A stretch of DNA of 64,000 nucleotides from positions 7,502,001-7,566,000 of the forward strand of contig NZ_CP109427.1 of the NCBI RefSeq assembly GCF_036250695.1, written 5' to 3'. Source of the stretch: Streptomyces sp. NBC_01497. GTDB taxonomy: Bacteria; Actinomycetota; Actinomycetes; Streptomycetales; Streptomycetaceae. The position numbers were made by a program, and so were the translations under genes. Numbering within the stretch: the first letter of the stretch is position 1; each line of letters starts with the position of its first letter. The notes under the pieces are model-generated. The model was not told where the DNA came from, did not search any database, and saw only the letters and a program-made list of their open reading frames with translations. This document shows, piece after piece, positions 1 through 8,290 of the stretch.

Positions 1-470
1 ATCTGCTCGTAGGACGTCACGCGGGTGCTGAAGTGACGCAGTACCAGGGGCAGGCGCAGCACGGGGGACACCCCTTCCAAGGCTTCCCAGATCCAGTCCC
101 GCATCGTGTGGTGCTCCAGCCACTGCTCCGGGCCGGCGTCCGCGGACGTCAGGTGCAGATCGTCGATCGGCCGGGTGGGAACAGAGCCGCGCACCAGGGA
201 ACGGCAGGCATTGCGCACGATCATCCGCAGCCACGCGCCCACAGCGGCCGGGTCGCGGACGTCGCCGACGCGGCGGAGTGCGGCAACCGCCGCGTCCTGG
301 ATCACGTCGTCGACGTCGGGCCCCGGCCCCAGAATGCTCAGCGCCACTGCCCGCATCCCTGCCCGGTGCCGTTCCAGCAGCAGACCCAGAGCGGCGACAT
401 CACCCGCCTGTGCGGCACGCGTGAGCACAGCGTCCTCGATGTGCGTGGCCTCACCGGCGTTCCAGTCCAT
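1..470 (-). CDS. sigma-70 family (ECF-like) RNA polymerase sigma factor, 3' end outside window
   Basis: Reading the minus strand from an ATG at 470 gives at least 156 residues with no stop before the window edge. The protein starts MDWNAGEATHIEDAV. It carries a sigma region 2 pattern around residues 15-85: ALGLLLERHRAGMRAVAL, then DVDDVIQDAAVAALRR and AVGAWLRMIVRNACR. It continues into the inter-domain linker and the start of region 4. The start is supported by a GGAGAGAGG Shine-Dalgarno about 10 bp upstream. Such factors direct RNA polymerase to a small regulon. The C-terminal region, which would tell a plain ECF factor from a SigJ-type factor with an SnoaL domain, lies outside the window. 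Confidence 0.8.
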   Translation of the reverse strand, partial: MDWNAGEATHIEDAVLTRAAQAGDVAALGLLLERHRAGMRAVALSILGPGPDVDDVIQDAAVAALRRVGDVRDPAAVGAWLRMIVRNACRSLVRGSVPTRPIDDLHLTSADAGPEQWLEHHTMRDWIWEALEGVSPVLRLPLVLRHFSTRVTSYEQ

Positions 471-631
471 GGGATGGCATTCCTCTCTCCACGTCTCCCG
501 CCCTGCCACTGACGGTACTGCGGGCGGTTCGGTGGCGTCACGGCCGTCAGCGGGGCGCCGCACCGCGGACACCGCGGGGAAGGAGACGGCAGGCGCGCCG
601 ATGTGACCCTGCTCCTCACCGTGTCCCGCCG

Positions 632-994
632 GTGACTGAACGTGACAGCTGGGCCCGCCGGAGGCGATCCCGGTGGCAGGGCCGGGGCCGCTCGGCAGGG
701 CCGGTGCCGCCCCCAGGGTGGGGCCGTCGGATCTTCGCGTCGCCCGTGGCTGTCTCCTGGGACGTCGAAGCGGCCTTCGTGGACGATGACACGGTCGTTG
801 GCGGCGCCTCCGAATGTCATCAGCACTATTTGACGGCTCGTCACTGGCTGGTCGACGTCGAGCATATGGACCTGCTGGATGGGCTCTCCTACTCCCCGGT
901 CTCCGGGCCTGCGCGCGCGGCTGGGAGCGGCCGATGGTCCACGATCGCGAAGGACGGGACGGTGCACCTGTGGGAGTTGGGCCAAGAGAAGTGA
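632..994 (+). pseudogene. WD40-repeat-like protein remnant (C-terminal end)
   Basis: This frame ends in a stretch that looks like the last blade of a WD40 protein: SWDVEAAFVDDDTVV, then ARHWLVDVEHMDLL and WSTIAKDGTVHLWELG. Codon use over roughly 745-994 is coding-like, but upstream of that the frame is Arg/Gly-rich and has no domain. No Shine-Dalgarno fits the first start codon. I read it as a decayed C-terminal fragment of a larger gene. An intact short protein of unknown function is the alternative. Confidence 0.4.
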
Positions 995-1913
995 CGTCGG
1001 CCTGGTGGCACTCGCGCCGTTCGGGCGACGTCGCCTGTTGGCGCCCGGACGCGTGGGGCACGGTACGCGTGGGGCACGGTACGCGCGGGGAACGGGATAC
1101 GTCCGGTGCGGCGGGATATGCGCGGTGCGGCAGGTCGGCGGACGTCGGGAGTGCCGACGTCGGGAGTGCCGACGTCGGGAGTGCCGACGTCGGGAGTGCC
1201 GACGTCGGGAGGGTCGGCGGAAAAGGGTTTGTCGCTCCAGGCCGTGGAGCGCTCCGAGGCCGGTCGGAGGAACCGGCAGATCACGATGTGCTGTTCCACC
1301 TCTCGTACAGCGCGGTGCGGCGCGTTGGTCGATGGTGCCGGCTTCGCCGCTCTCTCGGCGGTGCGGTGGCCCCGGTGACGGCTGCGACAGCTGTGACGGA
1401 TGTGACGGCTGTCACGGTCTGGGACAGGAGGGGTGGGGTAACGGGATGTTGAAACAAGACGCGGCAGAGGCCTGGGGAGGTCAGTGCCGCGGCGGCCGCG
1501 AGGCCCCCGCTCCGGCGGGGCCCTCGCCGCCCGCGCCGAGTAACCGGGCCGTGGCCGGCGTGAGCACTGTGCCCGGCCGGGCACCGAGGCGAACCCCACG
1601 GGGCCGGGCGCTCGAAGGCTCCCAGGCCGACCACCTGGCGTCGCTGTGATCGCCGGCCCATGACAGGGGCCCACGGCCTCTTGTATGCAGTCAACTCGCC
1701 GGCAGCGGCAGCGGCAGCGGCACCGTCACGGTCCTCGCCGTCGACCGCCTCGCGCGGCTCCGGGTCGTCCCTCGGGCGGCGGGGCCCCGGTGAGCGTCGC
1801 TGTCCATGACGGACTCGTCTGCTCGGCGTGCGGCACGGCCAGTGAGGATTCCGCCCGTGCACCGACGGTCCGTTGCCGGGGCCGCTCCCCGAAGTCCCTT
1901 TAGGATGAGAGCC
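995..1913. other. gene-free GC-rich stretch with short repeats
   Basis: No frame here has a recognisable domain or a plausible start. The stretch holds a 15-bp tandem repeat, a duplicated GGGGCACGGTACGCG near 1054-1086, and a run of GTGACGGC-like words at about 1375-1420. The promoter of the sigma factor gene should lie near its right end. Confidence 0.5.
1141..1215 (+). repeat. 15-bp tandem repeat, five copies
   Basis: Four identical copies of GACGTCGGGAGTGCC follow each other without spacers from 1141 to 1200. A fifth copy at 1201-1215 is altered at its end. Each unit contains the palindrome GACGTC. The unit is a multiple of 3 bp, so every frame reads as a five-residue peptide repeat, but none belongs to a credible gene. 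Confidence 0.9.
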
Positions 1914-2624
1914 ATGGCTGCCGCAGACGACGTCGACGAGGAGGATGACGGCGAGCCCGTCCTCGAAGCCTCAGGTGAGCGGCCCGGACAGCCCCCGGTC
2001 CTCCTCGATGCCGTGTCCCAGGGGTGGGTGGACGCCCTGGCGTCCCGGGGAGTGCGCTACGAGGAGGCGTGCTCCCGGTTGCACGCCGAGCTGTTGCGTA
2101 TCGCGTTCAAGGAACTGCACCGGCGGCGGGGGCGGCACCGGATCTCGGGTCCCGAACTGGACGATCTCGCCCATCAGTCGGCGAACGACGCGCTCCTCGC
2201 CATCACCAGGAAGGCCGGCGGCTTCCGGGGTGAGAGCCGCTTCACCACCTGGGCCTACAAGTTCGTCGTCTTCGAGGTCTCCACCAAGATCGGCCGGCAC
2301 TTCTGGCGGACCGCGGGGATGCCTCTGGAGACGGAGGACTGGGAGCGGCTGCCGGACCGGCTCGGCATGGATCCGGAGACTCAGTCGCAGGCCAGGGAAC
2401 TGGCCGACGCACTGCACAGGGCCGTGGACGAGGTGCTCACCGTCCACCAGCGCCGCGTCTTCGTCGCCGTGGTCCTCCACGCGGTCCCCCTCGAAGCGCT
2501 CGTCAAGGAATGGGGGACGAACCGCAACGCCGTCTACAAGACGATGTTCGACGCGCGGCGCAAGCTGCGATCCCGTCTTGAGGCGCAGGGCTATCTCGAC
2601 ACCGGTGCCGGAGGGCGGGCATGA
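1914..2624 (+). CDS. sigma-70 family RNA polymerase sigma factor
   Basis: A 236-residue protein. Region 2 lies at about residues 40-125 (RLHAELLRIAFKELHRR, ELDDLAHQSANDALL, RFTTWAYKFVVFEVSTKI). Region 4 with a helix-turn-helix lies at about 160-230 (VLTVHQRRVFVAVVL, LVKEWGTNRNAVYKTMFDARRKLRSRL). I place the start at ATG 1914 because AGGA at 1902-1905 is well spaced; ATG 1905 is in frame but poorly spaced. The stop overlaps the start of the small zinc-finger protein gene, so the two are translationally coupled. This is the usual layout for a sigma factor and its inhibitor. The promoter specificity cannot be read from the sequence. Confidence 0.85.
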   Translation: MAAADDVDEEDDGEPVLEASGERPGQPPVLLDAVSQGWVDALASRGVRYEEACSRLHAELLRIAFKELHRRRGRHRISGPELDDLAHQSANDALLAITRKAGGFRGESRFTTWAYKFVVFEVSTKIGRHFWRTAGMPLETEDWERLPDRLGMDPETQSQARELADALHRAVDEVLTVHQRRVFVAVVLHAVPLEALVKEWGTNRNAVYKTMFDARRKLRSRLEAQGYLDTGAGGRA

Positions 2625-2881
2625 ACCATATCGACGAGTCGGCGCCCGCGGCCCGGCTGAACGCCTTCCTCGCCACGGATCCACGCGACGTGGGCTGTGA
2701 GCGGGCCATGGAACTCCTGCACGTGTACGTCGACGTGGTCGCGGACGGCGGGAGCCAGGAACGCTTCGCCGGCGTCGTGGCCCACCTGCGGGCGTGCGGG
2801 CCGTGTTCGGAGGAGTTCGACGGGCTGCTCGACGCGGTGTCCGAGGGATGGGGCGGCCCGGGGGTTCCGCGAGACCGCTGA
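2621..2881 (+). CDS. small zinc-finger anti-sigma-like protein
   Basis: An 86-residue soluble protein whose ATG lies inside the stop codon of the sigma factor gene (ATGA overlap). It contains a zinc-binding anti-sigma signature HLRACGPC (H-x3-C-x2-C) near residues 54-61, preceded by a Cys in DVGCERAMELLHVYVD. This matches the ZAS domain that clamps ECF sigma factors. It has no membrane segment, so it would act in the cytoplasm, perhaps sensing redox state or metal through the cysteines. Function is inferred from motif and coupling. Confidence 0.75.
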   Translation: MNHIDESAPAARLNAFLATDPRDVGCERAMELLHVYVDVVADGGSQERFAGVVAHLRACGPCSEEFDGLLDAVSEGWGGPGVPRDR

Positions 2882-3587
2882 GAGCCGGGAGCCCCGGGGG
2901 AGCCGGAAGCCCTCGGGGGCCCGGGCGCGGCCTGGACCGTCGGTTCCGCGGGCCCCGCGGGTGAGCGGCTGCGACGTCATGGCCTCGCACACCCCGTCGG
3001 TGACGGCGAACCGATCGCCCGCGCGGCTCCCCGGCCCGGATCGGCTCCCTGAGCCGCGCGGCTCCGGCGCGGATCGGCTCCCGCTGCCGGGCGGCCCGGG
3101 CGGCCGGGCGGCCCGGGCGGCCCGGACGAATTCCCCTGACGTCCTGTGCGAAGGACCGTGTGCGCGGATCGTTGCGGACCGGATCGCCGAGAAGCCGGAT
3201 CGTTGCGGTCCGGGCCGCCGAGAAGCCGGATCGTTGCGGTCCGGGCCGCCGAGAAGCCGGATCGTTGCGGTCCGGGCCGCCGAGAAGCCGGATCGTTGCG
3301 GTCCGGGCCGCCGAGAAGCCGGATCGTTGCGGTCCGGGCCGCCGAGAAGCCGGATCGTTGCGGTCCGGGCCGCCGAGAAGCCGGATCGTTGCGGTCCGGA
3401 CCGCCGAGAAACCGAATCGCCGCGGACCGGACCGGACCGACGGGCGAGTGTGCCGTGGTGGGCGTACGGCCCGGACGGCCCGGCCGGGGAGACGCACGTT
3501 CCAGGACATGCCACCTGACGCCCTCGCCGCTCCTCGGGCCGGACTCGGCTCCCCGGGCGGGTCGGCTGTGTGCCACGATCGGCGCCC
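2882..3587. other. intergenic region between convergent genes, dominated by tandem repeats
   Basis: This region separates the anti-sigma gene (plus) from the MFS transporter gene (minus). It contains the 31-bp repeat array and GC-rich short repeats such as GGGCGGCCC at 3093-3124. Long open frames cross it on both strands only because a 31-bp repeat free of stops keeps all frames open. None has coding character. Confidence 0.6.
3160..3438 (+). repeat. 31-bp tandem repeat array, seven good copies plus degenerate ends
   Basis: Seven copies of a 31-bp unit start at 3191, 3222, 3253, 3284, 3315, 3346 and 3377. The first six are identical; the last has one change. Degenerate copies flank both ends (about 3160-3190 and 3408-3438). 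Each unit contains the dyad CCGGA-N9-TCCGG and the word GATCGTTGCGG. Copies are contiguous, so this is not a CRISPR array. The position between converging genes suggests a transcription barrier or a variable minisatellite. Confidence 0.95.
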
Positions 3588-4895
3588 CTACCTGCCGGGG
3601 GAGGAGACACCCGCCGTCCTGGACGTGTCCGGCCCGCCACTGGCGCCGTCGGCGAACGCGGTCGCCTGGGGCATGTGGTGGGGGAAGCGGATACGCAGCA
3701 CGCCGGCGGCCAGTGCCGCGGCGGCGGTGACGGCGGCCGCCAGGAGCAGGGCCTGGTGGTAACCGTGGTGCAGGAGCGGGGCGGCGGTGAGCGGGCCGAG
3801 GATCTGCCCCACGGAATAGCCGGCGGTCAGCAGGGCCACGGCACGCGGGAACCGCAGGTGGGTGCCGGTGGCGAGAGCCAGGGTGGCGACTCCGAGGAAG
3901 GTCGCCCCGAACAGGAACGCGGAGACCAGAGCCGCCGCGACGCCGCCGACGAGGGCGGGCAGCGCGATCCCGATGCCCTGGACCGTCAGGGACGCGGCCA
4001 GCAGGGTGGGGCGGGAGAACGTCCTGCCGAGCCAGGTCCACAGCGCGGAGGCGGGTACGGCCGCGAGCCCGACCAGGACCCAGGCGCCGCTGCCGATCCA
4101 GCCGGGCGAACCCTGGCCGATCGCCGCGACGAGGAAGGTCCCGGCGATGATGTAGCCGACGCCTTCGAGGGTGTAGCTGACGAACAGCGCGATGAACCAG
4201 CGACGGGTGCGCGGCACGTTCGCCCTCGCGCCTCCCTGTGCACGGGTGGCGCCGTTGCCGGCCTGGGCCTGCGCCTGGTCCTGTGCCGGCAGCGGGGCCT
4301 GTGGTGGCGGTGGTGATTCGGTGCGCAGATTCCACGAGGCAACGGCGAACAGGGCGGTCAGGGCCGCGGACGCCCACCAGGCGTCCCGCCAGTCCCCGGC
4401 GGAGCGCAGCAGCAGGACGAGGATCCCGGACAGGGCGATGCCGGCGCCGACCCCGCCGAAGGCCCAACCGGGCAGGTGGGCCGGGTGCTCCCGCAGGTGG
4501 CCGAGGAGCGAGTTGACGGCGATGACGAAGATCAGGGCGCTGGTCAGTCCGGCCAGCAGCCGCAGCGCGAGCCACATCGTGGTGCTCTGCGTCAGGGGCA
4601 TGGCGGCGAGGGTGGCGACCAGGACGACCAGGGAGGCCCGCAGGAGCGCCGCTGAGCGGACCAGACGGGGGGCGAGGGTCCCGACCAGGGCGCCCGCGAG
4701 GTAGCCGACGTAGTTGGAGGTGGCGAGATCGGCCCCCGCCGATGCCGACAGACCCGCCTGCGCGTGCATCAGGGGCAGGATCGGGGTGTAGACGAACCGC
4801 CCGACACCCATGCCGGCCGCGAGGGCCGCGGCGGCCTGCACGACATGCGCCCAGGGGGACAGGGCGGCGGGGCTCCGCAGGGTTACCGCGCTCAT
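3588..4895 (-). CDS. MFS transporter, YbfB/YjiJ-like
   Basis: A 435-residue integral membrane protein with about 12 hydrophobic segments, split by a Gln/Pro-rich cytoplasmic loop near residues 205-235. The N-terminal GMGVGRFVYTPILPLMHAQAGLS is typical of the YbfB/YjiJ branch of the major facilitator superfamily, and NYVGYLAGALVG follows in TM2. Members are proton-driven transporters of mostly unknown substrate. The muconolactone-isomerase-like gene lies 189 bp upstream on the same strand and a LysR gene is divergent. The set may therefore handle an aromatic acid or its ring-cleavage product. The substrate is an inference. Confidence 0.85.
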   Translation of the reverse strand: MSAVTLRSPAALSPWAHVVQAAAALAAGMGVGRFVYTPILPLMHAQAGLSASAGADLATSNYVGYLAGALVGTLAPRLVRSAALLRASLVVLVATLAAMPLTQSTTMWLALRLLAGLTSALIFVIAVNSLLGHLREHPAHLPGWAFGGVGAGIALSGILVLLLRSAGDWRDAWWASAALTALFAVASWNLRTESPPPPQAPLPAQDQAQAQAGNGATRAQGGARANVPRTRRWFIALFVSYTLEGVGYIIAGTFLVAAIGQGSPGWIGSGAWVLVGLAAVPASALWTWLGRTFSRPTLLAASLTVQGIGIALPALVGGVAAALVSAFLFGATFLGVATLALATGTHLRFPRAVALLTAGYSVGQILGPLTAAPLLHHGYHQALLLAAAVTAAAALAAGVLRIRFPHHMPQATAFADGASGGPDTSRTAGVSSPGR

Positions 4896-5084
4896 GACAA
4901 GTACGTCCTCGAAGGATCGATACGCGCTGACGTGCCGGGCGACGGATGCCGGGAGCCGGACACCTCGTGCCGGTGGTGCCGGCCGTCTCGCGGAGAGAGG
5001 CGCCCGGGGTGCCGGCCGCCCTGCCCGTCCTGCCCGTCCTGCACGTCCTGCCAGGTGGCGTCCCGCCGGGGTTGCTGGTCCCGG

Positions 5085-5387
5085 CTACCGGGCGAGCGCC
5101 GGGTCCCCCGGATCGTTGGGGTGCGGCTCGACCGGGGTGATCACCGGTGTCATCCAGATGTGGAGCGGGAGGGTGCCGAGCACGTTCTCGCGCAGATCGC
5201 TCTCGTCGTCGGCGCGCCACAGGCCGATGCTGCGCAGCTCGCCCACCGGTCGCCACAGGCGCACCAGGTGCCCGTCGGCGGTGAGTTCCCCGGCACGCAC
5301 GGCCTCGGCCGCCCGTCGCCGGTCGACTTCGGCGGGGTCGGTGCCTGCCGGGATCGTCGTGGTCAGTTCGACCAGGTATTCCTTCAC
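5085..5387 (-). CDS. muconolactone delta-isomerase-like protein
   Basis: A 100-residue protein from a GTG at 5387, with GGGGAGAG just upstream; longer in-frame versions have no ribosome site. It begins VKEYLVELTTTIPAG and contains AEAVRAGELTADGHLVRLW and ENVLGTLPLHIWMTPVITP. These match the ferredoxin-like fold of muconolactone isomerases (about 92-96 residues), which move a double bond in the beta-ketoadipate pathway. No other catechol pathway genes are in the window, so a different small-molecule substrate is possible. It probably shares a transcript with the MFS gene downstream. Confidence 0.75.
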   Translation of the reverse strand: MKEYLVELTTTIPAGTDPAEVDRRRAAEAVRAGELTADGHLVRLWRPVGELRSIGLWRADDESDLRENVLGTLPLHIWMTPVITPVEPHPNDPGDPALAR

Positions 5388-5513
5388 GATGTCTCTCCCC
5401 TTCGTCCTGTGCGCCGGTCGGGACGCCGACGGCGGGTCATGCGGCACCGACGGTCCTGCCGACCGCACAGCGGCGCGTCCGTCCCGACGACCGGGCGGAC
5501 GTCGGACGCCGGG

Positions 5514-5535
5514 CCGCGGTGGGGACCGCGGTCCC
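5514..5535. promoter_or_regulatory. palindromic operator candidate in LysR divergent region
   Basis: GGGACCGCGGTCCC at 5522-5535 is a perfect 14-bp palindrome. It overlaps a second dyad CCGCGGT-GGGG-ACCGCGG at 5514-5531. It lies between the divergently read isomerase and LysR genes, where a LysR recognition site is expected. Confidence 0.45.
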
Positions 5536-5595
5536 GCGTGTCTCCATGCTGCGCCGGTCCGTGCCGGAACGCCACGACCTGCTGCCTTCCTGCTG

Positions 5596-5610
5596 GGAGG
5601 CCAGGCCTCC
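5596..5610. promoter_or_regulatory. 15-bp dyad just upstream of the LysR gene
   Basis: GGAGGCC-A-GGCCTCC is a perfect inverted repeat of 7-bp arms around one base, ending 22 bp before the GTG start at 5633. A second dyad in the same divergent region fits autoregulation by the LysR protein, but a 5' hairpin in the transcript is equally possible. Confidence 0.4.
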
Positions 5611-5632
5611 TGCCGCACGTAGCATCGCCGGT

Positions 5633-6556
5633 GTGGAACTGCGTCAACTGCGTTACTTCGTCGCCGTCGCCGAGGAGCTCAACTTCGGCCGGGCCGCCGA
5701 GCGGCTGCTGATCGCCGGGCCCTCGCTGTCCCAGCAGATCAAGGTGCTCGAACGCGACCTCGGAGTCCGGCTCTTCGACCGGGACCGCCGCTCCGTCCGG
5801 CTCACCCCGACGGGCTCCGCGCTCCTGCCCCACGTCCGTGACCTGCTGGACCGGGCGCGGGACGTCGAGCGGCGTGCCGCGCAGCTCGCGGGATACGAGT
5901 CCGTGCGGCTCGGCTACGTCAACTGGCTGCCGCCGGACGTGGTGGCCCGTACCTCGCACGTGGCGCGGCTGCACGTCGACGCCTGGGTCGTCCCCTCCCA
6001 CGCGCAGGCCGCCAGGGTGGCCGAGGGAGGCCTCGACCTGGCCATCTGCTGGGTACGCGAGCAGGATCTGGAGCGGCACGGCCTGCGTGCCCGCCTCGTC
6101 GGCGTGGACCGGCTCTACGCGGTCTCGACCGGCGGCGACACGAGCGAGGTCGCCGCTCGCGACACCGCGGTCCTCATCGACGACGACACGGTGTCGTGGT
6201 CGTCCTGGAACGACTACGCCGGCCGACTCGCCCGGGACGTCGGCGCCCACGTCGTACGGATCGACGACGGTGGTGTCACCGGGCCCGCGTTCTTCGACCA
6301 CGTACGCCGTTCGAGCAGGCCCGTCGTCAATTCGCCGAAGGGGCAGGCCGCACCACTGCCGCCGGATCTCGTCCAGCGGCCCGTCGCGGGTCCCGCGCTG
6401 TACTGGACCTGGTCCCTGGTGTGGCGCCGCGGTGAGACAAGCGCAGCCGTGCTCGCGGTCGTCGAAGCCCTCACGGGCTCCGGGCCCGGCGCCGTCCCGG
6501 GGCAGGCCGACGGCGACGGCTGGCTGCCGGACGGGGATCCGTACAAGGCCGGATAG
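5633..6556 (+). CDS. LysR family transcriptional regulator
   Basis: A 307-residue protein from GTG 5633. The N-terminal winged helix is classic for the family: ELRQLRYFVAVAEELNFGRAAERL followed by LSQQIKVLERDLGVRLFDR and VRLTPTGSALLPH (residues 1-65). Residues 90-290 form the periplasmic-binding-like effector domain. The frame upstream of 5633 has no family resemblance, which decides the start. It is divergent from the isomerase/MFS pair and most likely controls them in response to their substrate. Confidence 0.88.
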   Translation: MELRQLRYFVAVAEELNFGRAAERLLIAGPSLSQQIKVLERDLGVRLFDRDRRSVRLTPTGSALLPHVRDLLDRARDVERRAAQLAGYESVRLGYVNWLPPDVVARTSHVARLHVDAWVVPSHAQAARVAEGGLDLAICWVREQDLERHGLRARLVGVDRLYAVSTGGDTSEVAARDTAVLIDDDTVSWSSWNDYAGRLARDVGAHVVRIDDGGVTGPAFFDHVRRSSRPVVNSPKGQAAPLPPDLVQRPVAGPALYWTWSLVWRRGETSAAVLAVVEALTGSGPGAVPGQADGDGWLPDGDPYKAG

Positions 6557-6682
6557 CGACTCGACGGGGAAGGCGGGCCCGTGTCCCGCCACGACCTGTC
6601 TCCGGACGACACCTGTGGCGGGACGATTCCGGTCCCTTCCCCTTGGGCTCCGCGCCCGGTCCTGCCGCTTGGCCGCCGTCTC

Positions 6683-6734
6683 TTGACAGGCTTTTGTCAT
6701 GAGCGCAACACTCCGAGCGGGAGAGCGCTCTCCC
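6683..6734 (+). promoter_or_regulatory. promoter with LacI-type operator for the DUF1996 gene
   Basis: TTGACA at 6683-6688 is a consensus -35 box; a weak -10 (CAACAC at 6706-6711) follows after 17 bp. The 16-bp perfect palindrome GGGAGAGCGCTCTCCC occupies 6719-6734, around or just after the expected transcription start. The same sequence lies in front of the LacI gene and in imperfect form before the glycoside hydrolase gene, so a LacI-family repressor probably blocks this promoter. Confidence 0.7.
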
Positions 6735-6813
6735 AGGCAACCGGCTACCCGTCCGCGGCGGTGTTCGCGCGGCCACCGGTTCCGTCTTCCTCGACGCAGC
6801 ACAGGAGGTCCCC

Positions 6814-7923
6814 ATGGCACGCAGGTCCAGAGTCTTCTCCGGACTGCTCTTGTTCACGGCGATGAGTCTGACCACGGTCGGTGTGGCCGACATCGCGATG
6901 ACGGGGAGCGCGTCGGCGGACAGCGCCGCCCCGGCGCACGCGGCGCCCGCCGCCGGTATGGCGGGTGCACGGATGGCGGGTATGGCGATGCCGGCGTCCA
7001 CCCGGGCGTCGGGCGACGACCCGGACGGCGACGGGTACATCATGGCCGACCCACCGGTGACGGGCGTCACGCCGTCCACGTACGACCCCCCGCACGCGTA
7101 CTTCCACGAGTTCCAGGCCAAGTGCGCCGCCGACCACACCCTCCCCGACGACCCGATCGTCTTCCCCGGACAGCCGGGGAAGTCCCACGACCACACCTTC
7201 ATGGGCAACACCGGCACCAACGCCGCTACGACGACGGCCTCGCTGGACACCGCCGGGACCGCCTGCCTCGCGCCCGGTGACAAGTCCGCGTACTGGATGC
7301 CGAGTCTGTACAACGGGGATCAGAAGATCCTCCCGATCGGTCCCCAGACGATCTACTACAAGTCCGGTGTCACCGACTACACGAGCGTGCGTCCGTTCCC
7401 CAGGGGGCTGCGGTTCGTCGTCGGCGACCCGATGCAGACGCTCGACCAGTTCAAGAACCTGAAGGGAACGGTGGAAGGCTGGGAGTGCGGGACGTCGTAC
7501 AAGAACTTCGACTTCCCCGCCACCTGCCCCACCACCCCCGACACACAGCTCAACCTACGCTTGCAGGCTCCGAGTTGCTGGGACGGCATGCACCTCGACA
7601 CGCCGGACCACAAGAGCCACATGTCCTATCCGGTGGCCACGGGCAACAACCAGAACGTGTGCCCCGCCGACCATCCCGTCGCGCTGCCGATGATCGAGTT
7701 CAAGATGGCCTGGCCCGTCAACGGTGACATGTCCCAGGTGCGGCTCTCCAGCGGCACGGGACACTCCTTCCACTTCGACTTCTTCGACGGCTGGGACAAC
7801 GCCACACTGAGTGCGATGATCACGCACTGCGTCAACGGCGGCCTTCAGTGTGACGCCCACGGATACGACGAGGCACAGCCCGGCAAGGGCGCGGTGCTGG
7901 ACGACGACTACGAGCTGAAGTAG
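6814..7923 (+). CDS. secreted DUF1996 domain protein
   Basis: A 369-residue protein with an N-terminal signal peptide (RRSRVF, a hydrophobic run, cleavage near ASA-DS at about residue 36), then an Ala/Met-rich linker (AGMAGARMAGMAMP). The DUF1996 domain covers about residues 85-360: FHEFQAKCAADH, KSHDHTFMGN, YWMPSLYN, SCWDGMHLD, HKSHMSYP and GTGHSFHFDFFDGWDN. Conserved His and Cys residues suggest metal binding or disulfides. The family is common in fungi and streptomycetes and has no firmly known activity. Shared operators with the downstream glycoside hydrolase and LacI genes suggest a role in using an external glycan. Confidence 0.85.
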   Translation: MARRSRVFSGLLLFTAMSLTTVGVADIAMTGSASADSAAPAHAAPAAGMAGARMAGMAMPASTRASGDDPDGDGYIMADPPVTGVTPSTYDPPHAYFHEFQAKCAADHTLPDDPIVFPGQPGKSHDHTFMGNTGTNAATTTASLDTAGTACLAPGDKSAYWMPSLYNGDQKILPIGPQTIYYKSGVTDYTSVRPFPRGLRFVVGDPMQTLDQFKNLKGTVEGWECGTSYKNFDFPATCPTTPDTQLNLRLQAPSCWDGMHLDTPDHKSHMSYPVATGNNQNVCPADHPVALPMIEFKMAWPVNGDMSQVRLSSGTGHSFHFDFFDGWDNATLSAMITHCVNGGLQCDAHGYDEAQPGKGAVLDDDYELK

Positions 7924-7983
7924 GGCGATCGGCACGACGCCGGTCGATCGGAACCCGCGCCGGGCGCCGCAACCCCCTCGACG

Positions 7984-8002
7984 GGGGCGGGTTCCCCGCC
8001 CC
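7984..8002 (+). terminator. hairpin terminator after the DUF1996 gene
   Basis: GGGGCGGG-TTC-CCCGCCCC forms a perfect 8-bp GC stem 60 bp after the stop codon. No T-run follows, as is usual in high-GC actinomycetes. Confidence 0.5.
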
Positions 8003-8110
8003 GCCCCGGCCCGGCGACTCGGCAGCCCGGCAGCCCGGCAGCCCGGCAGCCCGGCAGTCCGGCACGTCAGCTGGTCACCCCCCGAGCACTACGAGCGCCG
8101 ATCGAGGACC

Positions 8111-8126
8111 CGTGGAGCGCTCTCCC
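8111..8126. promoter_or_regulatory. imperfect LacI-type operator before the glycoside hydrolase gene
   Basis: CGTGGAGCGCTCTCCC matches the 16-bp palindrome at 6719-6734 at 13 of 16 positions, including the GAGCGCTC centre characteristic of LacI-family operators. It lies 165 bp upstream of the glycoside hydrolase start. Confidence 0.6.
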
Positions 8127-8290
8127 GCTTTCCGCCTGTCGGCCCGGCGCGCTCCGTCGGGCCGGCCCTCTCCCGCCTTCCCGCACACCACGCGAACGCC
8201 CCCACGAGCCTGCCTCGCACATGTGCCGGTCCCGGCCCTCCCGTACCCCCGGCTCCCACCCCCACAGGCTCCTGAGCCAAGGAGAACACG

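Larger units (their letters stand above)
7924..8290. other. intergenic region with terminator, 8-bp repeats and operator
   Basis: No gene is seen here. From left to right it holds a terminator-like hairpin, five 8-bp GGCAGCCC-type units at about 8021-8062, and an imperfect LacI-type operator, all before the glycoside hydrolase gene. Confidence 0.6.

Noticed and set aside
338..985. 215-codon minus-strand frame near the left edge
   Set aside because: It overlaps the sigma factor gene in another frame, lacks a domain and is rich in Arg and Pro.
1246..1255. GGAGCGCTCC as another LacI operator
   Set aside because: It shares only the generic centre, lacks the outer GA/TC extension of the operators at 6719 and 11328, and has no gene start in reach.
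3160..3438. 31-bp repeats as a CRISPR array
   Set aside because: The units are contiguous with no unique spacers and no cas genes are nearby.
2977..5256. 759-codon minus-strand open frame across the repeat array and the MFS gene
   Set aside because: It is antisense or out of frame to the clear MFS gene, is Arg/Pro/Gly-rich without any domain, and stays open only because the 31-bp repeats lack stops.
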